From positions 4,476,001-4,540,000 of the forward strand of contig NZ_WSRO01000002.1 in the NCBI RefSeq assembly GCF_009769735.1: DNA of 64,000 bases, given 5' to 3'. This stretch comes from Streptomyces sp. BA2. Lineage in GTDB: Bacteria; Actinomycetota; Actinomycetes; Streptomycetales; Streptomycetaceae. Below are positions 52,022-59,983 of this stretch, piece after piece (the stretch's first letter is position 1; each line of letters begins with the position of its first letter). The notes below the pieces were generated by a model. That model was not told the DNA's origin, ran no database searches, and was given only the letters and a program-made list of their open reading frames with translations. Both the position numbers and the translations under genes were made by a program.

Positions 52022-52444
52022 TTATTCCTTGGCGGAGCAGTTCTCGCAGCGCCCGAAGATCGCGAAGTGCTTCAGGTCGGTGTCGAAACCGAAGGTGTCC
52101 CGCAGTTTCGCGGTGAACTCCGCGGCCACCGACACATCCGCCTCGATGACGTTCGTGCAGTCCCTGCACACCAGGTGGAGGTGGTGGTGGCGGTCCGCGA
52201 GGTGGTACGTCGGCGCGCCGTGCCCCAGGTGCGCGTGGCTGACCAGACCCAGCTCCTCCAGGAGCTCCAGGGTCCGGTACACGGTGGAGATATTGACCCC
52301 CGACGCCGTCTTCCGCACTTCGGAGAGGATGTCGTCGGGGGTCGCGTGCTCAAGGGTGTCGACGGCTTCGAGGACAAGCTGGCGCTGCGGCGTCAGCCGG
52401 TATCCGCGCTGCCGCAGGTCGCTTTTCCAGTCGGTGCTCACCAC
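52022..52444 (-). CDS. nur: Nickel-responsive Fur-family regulator Nur
   Basis: A 140-residue Fur-family repressor of nickel uptake and of the iron superoxide dismutase gene. The winged helix is YRLTPQRQLVLEAVDTLEHATPDDILSEVRKTASGVNISTVYRTLELLEELGLV. All nickel-site His of Nur are at the same numbers (33, 86, 88, 90), as are the second-site His (70, 72, 126). Two CxxC pairs (Cys93/96 and Cys133/136) are also present. It lies between ygfZ and a nitrobindin-like gene, the order I recall around nur in S. coelicolor. Confidence 0.88.
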   Translation of the reverse strand: MVSTDWKSDLRQRGYRLTPQRQLVLEAVDTLEHATPDDILSEVRKTASGVNISTVYRTLELLEELGLVSHAHLGHGAPTYHLADRHHHLHLVCRDCTNVIEADVSVAAEFTAKLRDTFGFDTDLKHFAIFGRCENCSAKE

Positions 52445-52460
52445 ACCTCGGAGTGTAGGC

Positions 52461-53033
52461 CTACTTGAAGAAAGCGATGCCGTCGTCCGGCAGGTCGCCG
52501 AGGCCCCGGGCCATCTCGGCGACGTCCTCGGGCGTGACGACCTTCTTCAGCTGCGCCGACATGTAGGGACGCAGCGGCACCTCGGGGGTCTGCTTCTCGC
52601 CGACCCACATGAGGTCGCCCTTCACATACCCGTAGAGACGCTTGCCGCCGGTGTACGGGCCGGAGGCCGCCGTGCGGGCGACCGCGTCCGTGACCAGGTC
52701 GATCTGCGGCTTCTGGTCGGCGAGCTCGCCGTACCAGACCTCGACGACGCCGTCGTCGCGCACCATCACGGTCTCGACCTTGCGGTCCTTGTCGACGCGC
52801 CAGAAGCCCGACTCGGACTCCAGCGGCTTGACCTTGTTGCCATCGGCGTCGAGCACCCACGTGTGCGAGTGGTACTCGATGAAGTCCCGCCCGTCATGGG
52901 TGAAGGACACTTCCTGGCCGAAATTCGCCTTCTCGGAGCCGGGAAAGTCGGTGACGCCCGCGCCGGCCCAGTTGCCGAGGAGCCAAACGAGGGGCACGAG
53001 GTCGGGGTGCAGGTCGGACGGAATCTCGATCAT
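52461..53033 (-). CDS. Nitrobindin-like heme-binding (FABP-fold) protein
   Basis: A 190-residue beta-barrel protein of the DUF1794/THAP4-like nitrobindin family. It opens with HPDLVPLVWLLGNWAGAGVTDFPGS (GxWxGxG motif), followed by FGQEVSFTHDGRDFIEYHSHTWVLD and ESGFWRV. Nitrobindins bind ferric heme and react with nitric oxide or peroxynitrite. The proximal His expected near the C-terminal barrel strand is not obvious here, so heme binding is uncertain. It ends 16 bp before the nur start, so the two are co-transcribed with this gene first. Confidence 0.85.
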   Translation of the reverse strand: MIEIPSDLHPDLVPLVWLLGNWAGAGVTDFPGSEKANFGQEVSFTHDGRDFIEYHSHTWVLDADGNKVKPLESESGFWRVDKDRKVETVMVRDDGVVEVWYGELADQKPQIDLVTDAVARTAASGPYTGGKRLYGYVKGDLMWVGEKQTPEVPLRPYMSAQLKKVVTPEDVAEMARGLGDLPDDGIAFFK

Positions 53034-53078
53034 GGGAAGCTCAGACGATCTCTAGGTGGCGTACGGGGCGTACGGGGC

Positions 53079-53180
53079 TCAGCGCTGACCCTGGTACAGC
53101 TTCTTCACGGACAGTCCGGCGAACGCGAGAACGCCGATGCAGACCAGAACCAGCAGGGCGGAGAAGAAGGCCTCAAGCAC
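53079..53180 (-). CDS. 33-residue single-helix membrane protein
   Basis: GTG 53180 has GAGGAG 7 nt upstream. The product is one hydrophobic helix (EAFFSALLVLVCIGVLAFAG) followed by a basic end (LSVKKLYQGQR), giving an N-out/C-in single-span protein. It is 45 bp before the nitrobindin-like gene on the same strand. Similar tiny proteins are conserved in Streptomyces next to this gene; function unknown. Confidence 0.65.
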   Translation of the reverse strand: MLEAFFSALLVLVCIGVLAFAGLSVKKLYQGQR

Positions 53181-53317
53181 GGGGTGCTCCTCGGTGAGCT
53201 ATGGGGTGAGCTATGGGGGCAGGTATCAGAGCCGCTACCACTGTAGTCGTGCGCGACCCGCCCCTCTCTGCGAGGTGGCCTTACGGGTGACCGCGCGGAT
53301 GGCCATACGATGCGGCC

Positions 53318-53680
53318 ATGGCGAAGAAGCTCGTGATCAAGGTGACCGCCGGGGCCGACGCCCCCGAGCGCTGCTCGCAGGCGTTCACGGTGGCGGCCGT
53401 GGCCGTGGCCAGCGGAGTGGAGGTCTCGCTCTGGCTGACCGGCGAGTCGGCGTGGTTCGCGCTGCCGGGACGCGCGGCGGAGTTCGAGCTGCCACACGCG
53501 GCACCGCTCCCCGACCTGATCGACTCGATCGTGGCCGCGGGACAGATCACGCTCTGCACGCAGTGCGCGGCGCGCCGCGAGATCACCGAGAAGGACGTGA
53601 TCGACGGAGTGCGGATCGCGGGCGCGCAGGTGTTCGTGCAGGAGGCCATGGCAGAGGGCACGCAGGCGCTCGTCTACTGA
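53318..53680 (+). CDS. DsrE-family protein
   Basis: A 120-residue protein of the DsrE/TusD-like fold: KKLVIKVTAGADAPERCSQAFTVAAVAVASGVEVSLWLTGESAWFAL and the Cys pair in QITLCTQCAARREI. DsrE proteins carry sulfur as persulfide on Cys. The sulfurtransferase operon less than 1 kb away suits that role, but a link is only inferred. ATG 53318. It overlaps the convergent DUF3099 gene by 7 bp. Confidence 0.88.
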   Translation: MAKKLVIKVTAGADAPERCSQAFTVAAVAVASGVEVSLWLTGESAWFALPGRAAEFELPHAAPLPDLIDSIVAAGQITLCTQCAARREITEKDVIDGVRIAGAQVFVQEAMAEGTQALVY

Positions 53681-53937
53681 CGGGGCCGCCGCTTGCCGTC
53701 GAGCTCGTCCCACCACTCGTCGGACTTCGAGTCACCCGAGGGGTCGTCCCACCAGCGGTCGTCGGGACCGCGCCGGTTGGCGACCATGGCGGCGACCGGC
53801 GGGATCACCATCGCCACGACGCACATCCCGACGGCGACAGGGATGGACCAGAGCCGCACGACGCCCCATGCCAGGACGAAGAGACCGATGCAGATCCCCA
53901 TCATGGCGAAGTAGGCGTGCCGCCTTCGCGCATACAT
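53674..53937 (-). CDS. DUF3099 membrane protein
   Basis: An 87-residue protein with two membrane segments (AYFAMMGICIGLFVLAWGVVRLW and IPVAVGMCVVAMVIPPVAAMVAN). The polar tail NRRGPDDRWWDDPSGDSKSDEWWDELDGKRRP is characteristic of DUF3099. I chose ATG 53937 (MYARRRH), since the longer frame lacks conservation. It is convergent with the DsrE gene. No function known. Confidence 0.85.
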   Translation of the reverse strand: MYARRRHAYFAMMGICIGLFVLAWGVVRLWSIPVAVGMCVVAMVIPPVAAMVANRRGPDDRWWDDPSGDSKSDEWWDELDGKRRPRQ

Positions 53938-54028
53938 ACATCCAGCGTAAGCCGAAGGACCGCACCCCGATCCAGTGGCGTCCAACCCCCTGGGGTGCGG
54001 CCCTCCAGCCGTCAGTGATCCTCTGTCG

Positions 54029-54316
54029 TCACACCGCGATCGCGACCTCCGCCAGGCCGCCCGTCTGGGCCACCACCGTGCGGTCGGCCGTGCCGCCCGG
54101 GATCAGGGCGCGCAGCGTCCACGTGCCCTCGGCCGCGTAGAAGCGGAACTGGCCGGTGGCCGAGGTGGGGACCTCGGCGGTGAACTCGCCGGTCGAGTCG
54201 AGCAGGCGTACGTAGCCGCTGACGGGCTCGCCGTCGCGGGTCACCTGGCCCTGGATGGTGGTCTCGCCGGGCTTGATCGTCGAGGCGTCGGGTCCGCCGG
54301 CCTTCGCTCCACACAT
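54029..54316 (-). CDS. DUF1416 protein of the sulfurtransferase operon
   Basis: A 95-residue small beta-sandwich protein (TTIQGQVTRDGEPVSGYVRLLDSTGEFTAEVPTSATGQFRFYAAEGTWTLRALIPGG). MCGAKAGGPD at the start has a conserved Cys. Actinobacterial DUF1416 genes almost always follow the CysA-type thiosulfate sulfurtransferase, as here at 47 bp. It may be a sulfur acceptor or structural partner; unproven. Confidence 0.9.
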   Translation of the reverse strand: MCGAKAGGPDASTIKPGETTIQGQVTRDGEPVSGYVRLLDSTGEFTAEVPTSATGQFRFYAAEGTWTLRALIPGGTADRTVVAQTGGLAEVAIAV

Positions 54317-54363
54317 ATGCGTTCGTCCTTAACTGGTCAGGTCACTGCGGGCTTCGGGAGGGA

Positions 54364-55209
54364 TTACTTGTTGGCGCCGAGCTCGATCGGCACGCCGACC
54401 AGGGAGCCGTACTCGGTCCAGGAGCCGTCGTAGTTCTTGACGTTGGTCTGGCCGAGCAGCTCGTGCAGGACGAACCAGGTCAGGGCCGAACGCTCACCGA
54501 TGCGGCAGTACGCGATGGTGTCCTTGGCCAGGTCGACCTGCTCGTCCTCGTAGAGGGCCTTGAGCTCGTCGTCCGACTTGAACGTGCCGTCGTCGTTGGC
54601 GTTCTTCGACCACGGGATGTTGCGCGCGGACGGGACGTGGCCCGGACGCTGCGACTGCTCCTGCGGCAGGTGCGCGGGGGCGAGCAGCTTGCCGCTGAAC
54701 TCGTCGGGCGAGCGCACGTCGACGAGGTTCTGCGCGCCGATCGCGGCCACGACGTCGTCGCGGAAGGCGCGGATCGAGGTGTCCTGCGGCTTGGCCTTGT
54801 ACGAGGTGGCCGGACGGCTGGGGACCTCGGAGCCGTCGACCAGGTCGCGGGAGTCGAGCTCCCACTTCTTGCGGCCGCCGTCGAGGAGCTTCACGTCCTG
54901 GTGGCCGTAGAGCTTGAAGTACCAGAAGGCGTAGGACGCGAACCAGTTGTTGTTGCCGCCGTACAGGACGACGGTCGTGTCGTTCGCGATGCCCTTGCCG
55001 GACAGGAGCTTCTCGAAGCCCTCCTGGTCGACGAAGTCGCGGCGGACCGGGTCCTGGAGGTCGTCGGTCCAGTCGATGCGGATCGCGTTCTTGATGTGGT
55101 TCTTGTCGTACGCGGAGGTGTCTTCGTCGACCTCGACGATGGCGACCTTCGGGTCGTCGATGTGGGCCTCGACCCAGTCGGCGTCTACCAGGACGTCGCT
55201 GCGGCTCAT
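54364..55209 (-). CDS. Thiosulfate sulfurtransferase (rhodanese, CysA/SseA type)
   Basis: A 281-residue two-domain rhodanese. The inactive N-domain covers residues 5-125 (VLVDADWVEAHIDDPKVAIVEVDEDTSAYDKNHIKNAIRIDW). The active C-domain has the catalytic Cys in DTIAYCRIGERSALTWFVLHELLG. It passes sulfane sulfur from thiosulfate to acceptors. ATG 55209 begins MSRSDVLVDADW; the longer frame is not conserved. First structural gene after a Cys-bearing leader peptide (55364-55444) and followed by DUF1416, so the operon appears to answer to cysteine supply. Confidence 0.92.
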   Translation of the reverse strand: MSRSDVLVDADWVEAHIDDPKVAIVEVDEDTSAYDKNHIKNAIRIDWTDDLQDPVRRDFVDQEGFEKLLSGKGIANDTTVVLYGGNNNWFASYAFWYFKLYGHQDVKLLDGGRKKWELDSRDLVDGSEVPSRPATSYKAKPQDTSIRAFRDDVVAAIGAQNLVDVRSPDEFSGKLLAPAHLPQEQSQRPGHVPSARNIPWSKNANDDGTFKSDDELKALYEDEQVDLAKDTIAYCRIGERSALTWFVLHELLGQTNVKNYDGSWTEYGSLVGVPIELGANK

Positions 55210-55343
55210 ACTTCTTCTCCTCCGGGGCAGTTGCGGCGGGGCTGCGGGCTGTGCGAGGGGTGCCGGGTACGGGCTGTGATCGCGCGGTGGCGCGGCGTAC
55301 GCGGCGCGGGGTGGCCCTGACGGTGTCAACGGGCCTGGGGGAC

Positions 55344-55363
55344 GCGGGAGTCGGAGCTCCCGC
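55344..55363 (-). promoter_or_regulatory. Hairpin directly after the Cys leader peptide
   Basis: GCGGGAG-CTCCGA-CTCCCGC begins at the base after the leader stop codon. There is no T run, so it is a candidate attenuator or ribosome-stop element rather than a plain terminator. Confidence 0.6.
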
Positions 55364-55444
55364 TCAGAAGGTGCGACAGAGCATGGCGGCGACGCGGCAC
55401 AGGTCTACTGCCCGCCGCTTCGTGAGGTCCGCCTGTCGCTGCAT
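55364..55444 (-). CDS. 26-residue Cys-containing leader peptide
   Basis: ATG 55444 opens a 26-codon frame with RRAVDLCRVAAMLCRTF at its end. The pattern VDLCRV is that of the sulfur-gene leader peptides of actinobacteria, with Cys codons at positions 16 and 23. It lies 155 bp upstream of the sulfurtransferase ATG on the same strand and is followed at once by a hairpin. Slow translation when cysteinyl-tRNA is scarce would then change expression of the operon. That mechanism is known for mycobacterial Cys leaders; here it is inferred. Confidence 0.78.
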   Translation of the reverse strand: MQRQADLTKRRAVDLCRVAAMLCRTF

Positions 55445-55669
55445 GCGTCCGATCGTAAGGACGCAAGGGCGGCCGTGTCACCGGGGTGTCGAATGATGAG
55501 ACGCGATCATCCGCATTGTGGGATGGGGATGGGATTGGTTGAACGGCGAAGCCGCCCGTGCGGGGGCGGGGGACTGTTTTCACCCCTGCCACATCCACCG
55601 CGCGGACGGCTTCGTCTCGTACTGCGGAACGGCGGCTCCGAGCGGCCGCCATCAGGCTCGTTCCGGGCC

Positions 55670-56422
55670 TCAGCCCGCGAGCTTCACGTTCGTGCCCTTG
55701 ACCGAGATGTCCACGCCGTCCCGCGCCGGCTTCACCTCGTCGATCTTGATGCCGCCCGGCAGGCCGCTGACCTTCTCCTCGAAGTCGGTCACATCGCGGA
55801 CCAGACCCTCGGGCAGCGGAATCGAGACGCCCATGACCTCGAACTTCTTCGGGATCTCGTCGGCGTTCACCTTGATCGTGTCGCCCTCGACCTTGACCGA
55901 GCTCAGCACGTGCACCGGCTTGGGCAGCTTCGCGCCGCCCTTGCTCACCTCGACCTCGACCTTGATCTTGCCGTCGCCGCCGTCCGAGAGCCCGACCACC
56001 TTGCCGGTGGCGCCGAGCGGCAGCTCGACGGGCGGCTCGCCCTGCGCCTCCTTGAGCAGCTCGTCGTACGAGATCCGGGCGGTGCCCGTGGCCTTGTCGG
56101 CGGTGGCGGAGCTGTAGTCGCCGGAGAACTCGACGCCCTGCATCCGGGCGTTCAGATCAGCGATGCGGATCTTGTCGGAGCCGGAGGTCGCGTCGTAGTT
56201 CTCGATGCCGATCTCGACGTCGTCGAGCGTGCCGCCCGCGACCTGGGTCAGGAAGGGAAAGCCCTTGATGGAGACGTCGGGCGTCTCGCTGAGCCCCTCG
56301 CTGGTACGCAGCTTCTCCGCCGCCTCGTCCTCGGCGAAGCCCACCGCGAGGCGGTCGGCGCCCACGAAGAGACCCCCCAGGATCACGAGGACGATCAGAA
56401 GTATTCGTACGGAGCGCTTCAT
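55670..56422 (-). CDS. DUF2993 (LmeA-like) phospholipid-binding protein
   Basis: A 250-residue protein with an N-terminal membrane anchor or signal (RSVRILLIVLVILGGLFVGADRLAVGFAE) and a DUF2993 domain (VSIKGFPFLTQVAGGTLDDVEIGIENYDA, PVELPLGATGKVVGLSDGGDG). Mycobacterial LmeA binds phospholipids in the periplasm and helps lipomannan maturation, so a lipid-carrying role outside the membrane is likely. It is alone on its strand, 140 bp from the next upstream gene. Confidence 0.88.
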   Translation of the reverse strand: MKRSVRILLIVLVILGGLFVGADRLAVGFAEDEAAEKLRTSEGLSETPDVSIKGFPFLTQVAGGTLDDVEIGIENYDATSGSDKIRIADLNARMQGVEFSGDYSSATADKATGTARISYDELLKEAQGEPPVELPLGATGKVVGLSDGGDGKIKVEVEVSKGGAKLPKPVHVLSSVKVEGDTIKVNADEIPKKFEVMGVSIPLPEGLVRDVTDFEEKVSGLPGGIKIDEVKPARDGVDISVKGTNVKLAG

Positions 56423-56561
56423 GTCCGGTGTTCCCCCACCTTGTTCCCCCGCTTGGCTGTCGTTGCCGCGAGCCTAAAGGACAGGTCCCCGGCGGGGAGA
56501 GCCCGGCCGGGGACCTGTCGATCAGCTGTGACGATCAGCCTGTGCCGATCGGATTCCGTGG

Positions 56562-57722
56562 TCAGCCGATGGCACGGCCGAGCACGTAGACGGCCGGGGC
56601 CGCGGCGGCCAGCGGCAGGGCGACACCCGCCGTCATGTGCACGAAGCGGGACGGATAGTCGTAGCTGGCGACCCGGTGGCCGATCAGCGCGCAGACACCG
56701 GCTCCGAGGCCGAGCAGCGCGCCCTTGCTGCCGACGTCCGTCGCACCGCCGACGGCGATACCGGCTCCGGCGGCGGCGAGCAGCGCCACGACGACCGAGG
56801 CGGGCGTCGGCAGGGGCAGCGCGCGGGCGATCACGGCGACCGCGACGGCGATGCCACCCACCGTCACGGCGTCGTCCGACGCCGCGAGGTGCCCGGTCGC
56901 GATGATCGCGAGCGCGGCGGACGCGACGGTCGCCATCAGGCCCGACATCCGCTCGTCGGCGGAGGCCCGGCTGCGCAGCTGGAGGACGAGCACGAGCAGG
57001 ACCCACACGCCCAGGGTGCCGAGGATCGCGGCGGGCGCGTTCTCCTTGCCGGTGGCGAGCAGCGCGATGTCGGCGACGACACCGCCCATGAAGGCGAGCG
57101 CGATGCCCTGCCTGGCGGGCCACATCCCGTTGAGCCGGAACCATCCGGCGGCGGTGACGGCCTGGAGCAGGATGAGGGGTACGAGGAGTGCGTACTGCCC
57201 GACGGCGGCCGTACCGGCGAGCAGCAGCCCGAGGACGGCGGTCAGCGCGGCGGGCTGGATCCCCGGCTCTATGACCGGCGACCGCCCTTCGGCACGGGCC
57301 CGCTGGGCGTCGGTGACGCGGGGGTTGCCGGTGGTGGTGGCGGGGCCGTAGGTGGCGGAGTCCGATGAAGCCGCTTCGGGCGCCTCGTCCGCCGTTCCGG
57401 CCGCGTAACCGGGCAAAGGCTGCGGCTGCGGCTGCGGCTGCGGCTGCGGCTGCCCGTAATTCTGCGGGGGCAGATAAGCCGTCTCCGTCACGTCCACCGC
57501 AGGTGAGGGCTGGATCGTCGTGTCCCAGGTCTGCCCTTCCCACTGCTGGGTGTACGAGGCGTCCTGGGCGTACGGCTGCTGCGGGGACGGATACTGGTAC
57601 TGCTGCTGGGCGTACTGCTGATCAGAGGGGTATGCCTGCGGCTCGGCAGGCGGATAGTCCCCCCGGTAGGGGTCGTACTCCCCGTACCCCTGATATCGCG
57701 GATCGCTCATATCGCTGCTCAC
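56562..57722 (-). CDS. Polytopic membrane protein with Gln/Pro-rich N-terminus
   Basis: A 386-residue protein. Residues 1-115 are polar and rich in Tyr, Gln and Pro (QYAQQQYQYPSPQQPYAQD), with a QPQPQP run encoded by ctgcgg hexamers at 57419-57453. From residue 165 on there are eight or nine hydrophobic segments (AALTAVLGLLLAGTAAVGQYALLVPLILL, IALAFMGGVVADIALLATG, ILGTLGVWVLLVLVLQL and more). No domain recognised. Its start overlaps the MoaD gene by 4 bp. The hexamer run may vary in copy number. Confidence 0.82.
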   Translation of the reverse strand: MSSDMSDPRYQGYGEYDPYRGDYPPAEPQAYPSDQQYAQQQYQYPSPQQPYAQDASYTQQWEGQTWDTTIQPSPAVDVTETAYLPPQNYGQPQPQPQPQPQPLPGYAAGTADEAPEAASSDSATYGPATTTGNPRVTDAQRARAEGRSPVIEPGIQPAALTAVLGLLLAGTAAVGQYALLVPLILLQAVTAAGWFRLNGMWPARQGIALAFMGGVVADIALLATGKENAPAAILGTLGVWVLLVLVLQLRSRASADERMSGLMATVASAALAIIATGHLAASDDAVTVGGIAVAVAVIARALPLPTPASVVVALLAAAGAGIAVGGATDVGSKGALLGLGAGVCALIGHRVASYDYPSRFVHMTAGVALPLAAAAPAVYVLGRAIG

Positions 57723-57973
57723 CCTCCTGCGAACGGCGGGAGCACCTCGACCGTGCCGCCCTCGGCCAGCCGTACCGTCTCATGCCCACGGGTACCCACG
57801 GGGTCGCCGTCGATGAGGAACGAGCATCGCCGCAGTACACGGACCAGCTCACCGGGGTGTCGCTCGCGCGCCGCGTCCAACGCCTCGGCCAGCGTCGTCG
57901 CGGCGTACGGCTCCTCCGCGACACCTGCGGCTGCTTTGGCCGCGGCCCAGTAACGAATGGTGCCGTTCACCAT
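57719..57973 (-). CDS. MoaD/ThiS-family ubiquitin-like sulfur carrier
   Basis: An 84-residue beta-grasp protein ending PPFAGG. The C-terminal Gly-Gly is adenylated and thiocarboxylated in sulfur transfer to molybdopterin, thiazole or cysteine-type acceptors. GTIRYWAAAKAAAGVAEEPY and VLRRCSFLIDGDPVGTRGHETVRLAEGGTVEVLPP fit MoaD. No moeB/moaE neighbour is present, so the acceptor is unknown. ATG 57973 is used. It overlaps the hydrolase gene by 7 bp and the membrane protein by 4 bp, so the three are coupled. Confidence 0.88.
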   Translation of the reverse strand: MVNGTIRYWAAAKAAAGVAEEPYAATTLAEALDAARERHPGELVRVLRRCSFLIDGDPVGTRGHETVRLAEGGTVEVLPPFAGG

Positions 57974-58848
57974 GGCAGCTCCTCTCCTTCGGCGGATGCC
58001 GGTCCTTCGGCGGTTGCCGACGTCCATGATGCCGTGGCCCACTCGGCGATCCGACCGAGCAGCCCATCGTCCGCCGCGTTCTCGGCGTGCCCCATGCCCT
58101 CCTCGATCCAGAGCTCGGCTCCGCCCCGCGCGGCGGCGGCCAGCATCCGGGGGTGGTCCACGGGGAAGTACGGGTCCCGGTCACCGTGCACGATCAGCAG
58201 CGGCGTTGGCGCGATGAGAGGGACGGATTCCACCGGCGAGAGCGGCACGGGGTCCCACTCGTGCGGGTGGATTCGCGTGCGCAGACCCCACCGGCCCACC
58301 ACGCGTCCCGCGGGCCGCGTCACCACCCAGTGCAGCCGCCGCATCGGCGCCGTCCCCCGGTAGAACCAACGGGCCGGTGCACTCACAGCGACCACCCCGT
58401 CAACGCGCGCTTCCGTGCGCCCCCCATGCGCTGCTCCCGCGAGCGCCGCGTGCCGGAGCACCACGGAACCGCCCATCGAGAAACCCACGGTCACCACGTG
58501 CGCATGGCCGATGGACCGCGCCCACTCCACCGCGGCCGCCAGATCGAGCACCTCGCGGTCGCCGACCGTCGAGAGCCCGCCGGACGCCCCGTGGCCCCGG
58601 AAGGAGAAGGTGATCACGGCTGCGGCCTTGGCGAAGACACCGGCGGCGCGCCGCACGTGCGGCCGGTCAAGATCTCCGGTGAAGCCGTGCGCCACCACGA
58701 TCACGAGGTCCGTGTCCGGGTCGGGACCGGGCTCGTACAGAGCGTCAATCAAGACTCCGTCCCGTGTACGGAGCGTTGCGCTCTGCTGAACGCGAGTGAT
58801 CGGCCGCACAGAAGATCGCGCGAATTGACCTGCCGGACCGGAACTCAT
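57967..58848 (-). CDS. Alpha/beta-hydrolase
   Basis: A 293-residue serine hydrolase. VVAHGFTGDLDRPHVRRAAGVFAKAAAVITFSFRGHGASGG forms the oxyanion area, the nucleophile Ser is in VTVGFSMGGSVVLRH (GFSMGG), the acidic residue lies in PLLIVHGDRDPYFP and the His in GMGHAEN. It resembles acylglycerol lipase-like or acetyl xylan-type hydrolases without a clear substrate. First gene of a three-gene overlap unit (hydrolase, MoaD, membrane protein). Divergent from glnR. Confidence 0.9.
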   Translation of the reverse strand: MSSGPAGQFARSSVRPITRVQQSATLRTRDGVLIDALYEPGPDPDTDLVIVVAHGFTGDLDRPHVRRAAGVFAKAAAVITFSFRGHGASGGLSTVGDREVLDLAAAVEWARSIGHAHVVTVGFSMGGSVVLRHAALAGAAHGGRTEARVDGVVAVSAPARWFYRGTAPMRRLHWVVTRPAGRVVGRWGLRTRIHPHEWDPVPLSPVESVPLIAPTPLLIVHGDRDPYFPVDHPRMLAAAARGGAELWIEEGMGHAENAADDGLLGRIAEWATASWTSATAEGPASAEGEELPW

Positions 58849-58916
58849 GTGGGCTATTCTCCTTGGCAGAGGATCCGGGCAGCGAAGCCCCCGGGTCCTT
58901 TCGTGCTTTCAGACGC

Positions 58917-58942
58917 GTTGTGGACACAGGTTGTGGACACAG
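58917..58942. repeat. Perfect 13-bp tandem repeat upstream of glnR
   Basis: GTTGTGGACACAG occurs twice with no gap. Each copy contains TGTGGACAC, one base from a Streptomyces DnaA box (TGTGGACAA on this strand). The pair lies about 155-180 bp before glnR, in a likely promoter region. Confidence 0.75.
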
Positions 58943-59043
58943 AGCGCGCAGGAGCCCAGGGCGCGGGCTCCGGAACCACGGCAGTACGCAGTACGAAGCA
59001 GTGCCGTAAACGTCCTCGCAGGGACCGAGGAGGAACCGACGTT

Positions 59044-59100
59044 ATGGGCGAGCGAACCGTGCACAACCGTAAGACGACCCAGGCAGGTGGGGCGCGATGA
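59044..59100 (+). CDS. 18-codon ORF coupled to glnR
   Basis: ATG 59044 has a very strong ribosome site (GAGGAGGAACC) and opens an 18-codon frame ([18 protein letters not shown]) whose TGA overlaps the glnR ATG (ATGA). This is the layout of a translationally coupled leader. The peptide itself is basic and has no known relatives that I recognise. glnR's own ribosome site (GGTGGGG) is weaker. Whether the peptide matters or only its translation does cannot be told. Confidence 0.55.
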   Translation: MGERTVHNRKTTQAGGAR

Positions 59101-59960
59101 GTTCTCTGCTGCTCCTCACCAATGCCCTTCAGCCGTCGACGGAGGTGCTTCCCGCCCTCGGCCTGCTGCTGCACAACGTGCGGGTGGCCCCCGCCGAAGG
59201 CCCGGCCCTCGTCGACACCCCTGGTGCCGACGTCATCCTGATCGACGGCCGCCGTGACCTCCCGCAGGTCCGCAGCCTCTGCCAGCTCCTCCGCTCCACG
59301 GGACCCGGCTGTCCACTCGTCCTCGTCGTCACGGAGGGCGGCCTCGCGGCCGTCACCGCCGACTGGGGCATCGACGACGTACTCCTCGACACCGCGGGAC
59401 CCGCCGAGGTCGAGGCACGCCTCCGCCTCGCGATGGGCCGCCAGTCGATCACCGCAGACGACTCCCCCATGGAGATCCGCAACGGCGATCTCTCCGTGGA
59501 CGAGGCGACGTACAGCGCGAAGCTGAAGGGCCGGGTCCTCGACCTGACCTTCAAGGAGTTCGAGCTGCTCAAGTACCTGGCGCAGCACCCGGGGCGCGTC
59601 TTCACGCGGGCCCAGCTGCTCCAGGAGGTCTGGGGCTACGACTACTTCGGCGGCACGCGGACGGTCGACGTCCACGTACGGCGACTTCGCGCGAAGCTCG
59701 GCGTCGAGCACGAGTCGCTCATCGGCACCGTCCGGAATGTCGGCTATCGCTTCGTGACGCCCGAGAAGGTCGAACGTGCCGATGGGGGCACCTCCCTGCT
59801 CGAGCGAAGCCGAGAGCTTGGGGGAGAGGAGAAGGCCAAGGCGGCGCGGCCGCCGGCCGAGGGTGAGCACAGGGAGATCCCGAAGCGGGATGCGCCACCC
59901 GCCGTGTCCGCGCCGAAGTCCCCGCCGAAGGAAGCTGTCGTACGCCCTGCCCAGCGGTAG
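59097..59960 (+). CDS. glnR: Nitrogen regulator GlnR (with repeat-derived insertion)
   Basis: A 287-residue OmpR-like orphan regulator that controls glnA, amtB and other nitrogen genes. Its receiver ([25 protein letters not shown], Asp50 in ILIDGRRD) lacks the full acidic pocket and works unphosphorylated as a dimer. The winged helix is [55 protein letters not shown], ending [14 protein letters not shown]. After this point the usual acidic tail is interrupted by [16 protein letters not shown], coded by a dispersed repeat (59783-59827), making it about 20 residues longer than the S. coelicolor protein. The DNA-binding core is intact. Confidence 0.93.
   Translation: MSSLLLLTNALQPSTEVLPALGLLLHNVRVAPAEGPALVDTPGADVILIDGRRDLPQVRSLCQLLRSTGPGCPLVLVVTEGGLAAVTADWGIDDVLLDTAGPAEVEARLRLAMGRQSITADDSPMEIRNGDLSVDEATYSAKLKGRVLDLTFKEFELLKYLAQHPGRVFTRAQLLQEVWGYDYFGGTRTVDVHVRRLRAKLGVEHESLIGTVRNVGYRFVTPEKVERADGGTSLLERSRELGGEEKAKAARPPAEGEHREIPKRDAPPAVSAPKSPPKEAVVRPAQR
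59783..59827. repeat. Dispersed repeat inserted in the 3' end of glnR
   Basis: tgggggcacctccctgctcg then agcgaagccgagagcttggg is a short element that I know as a common intergenic repeat of Streptomyces. Here it lies in-frame inside the glnR coding region, adding about 15 residues to a non-conserved tail. Confidence 0.75.
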
Positions 59961-59983
59961 TTCCATCCGCGTAGACTCCGCGC

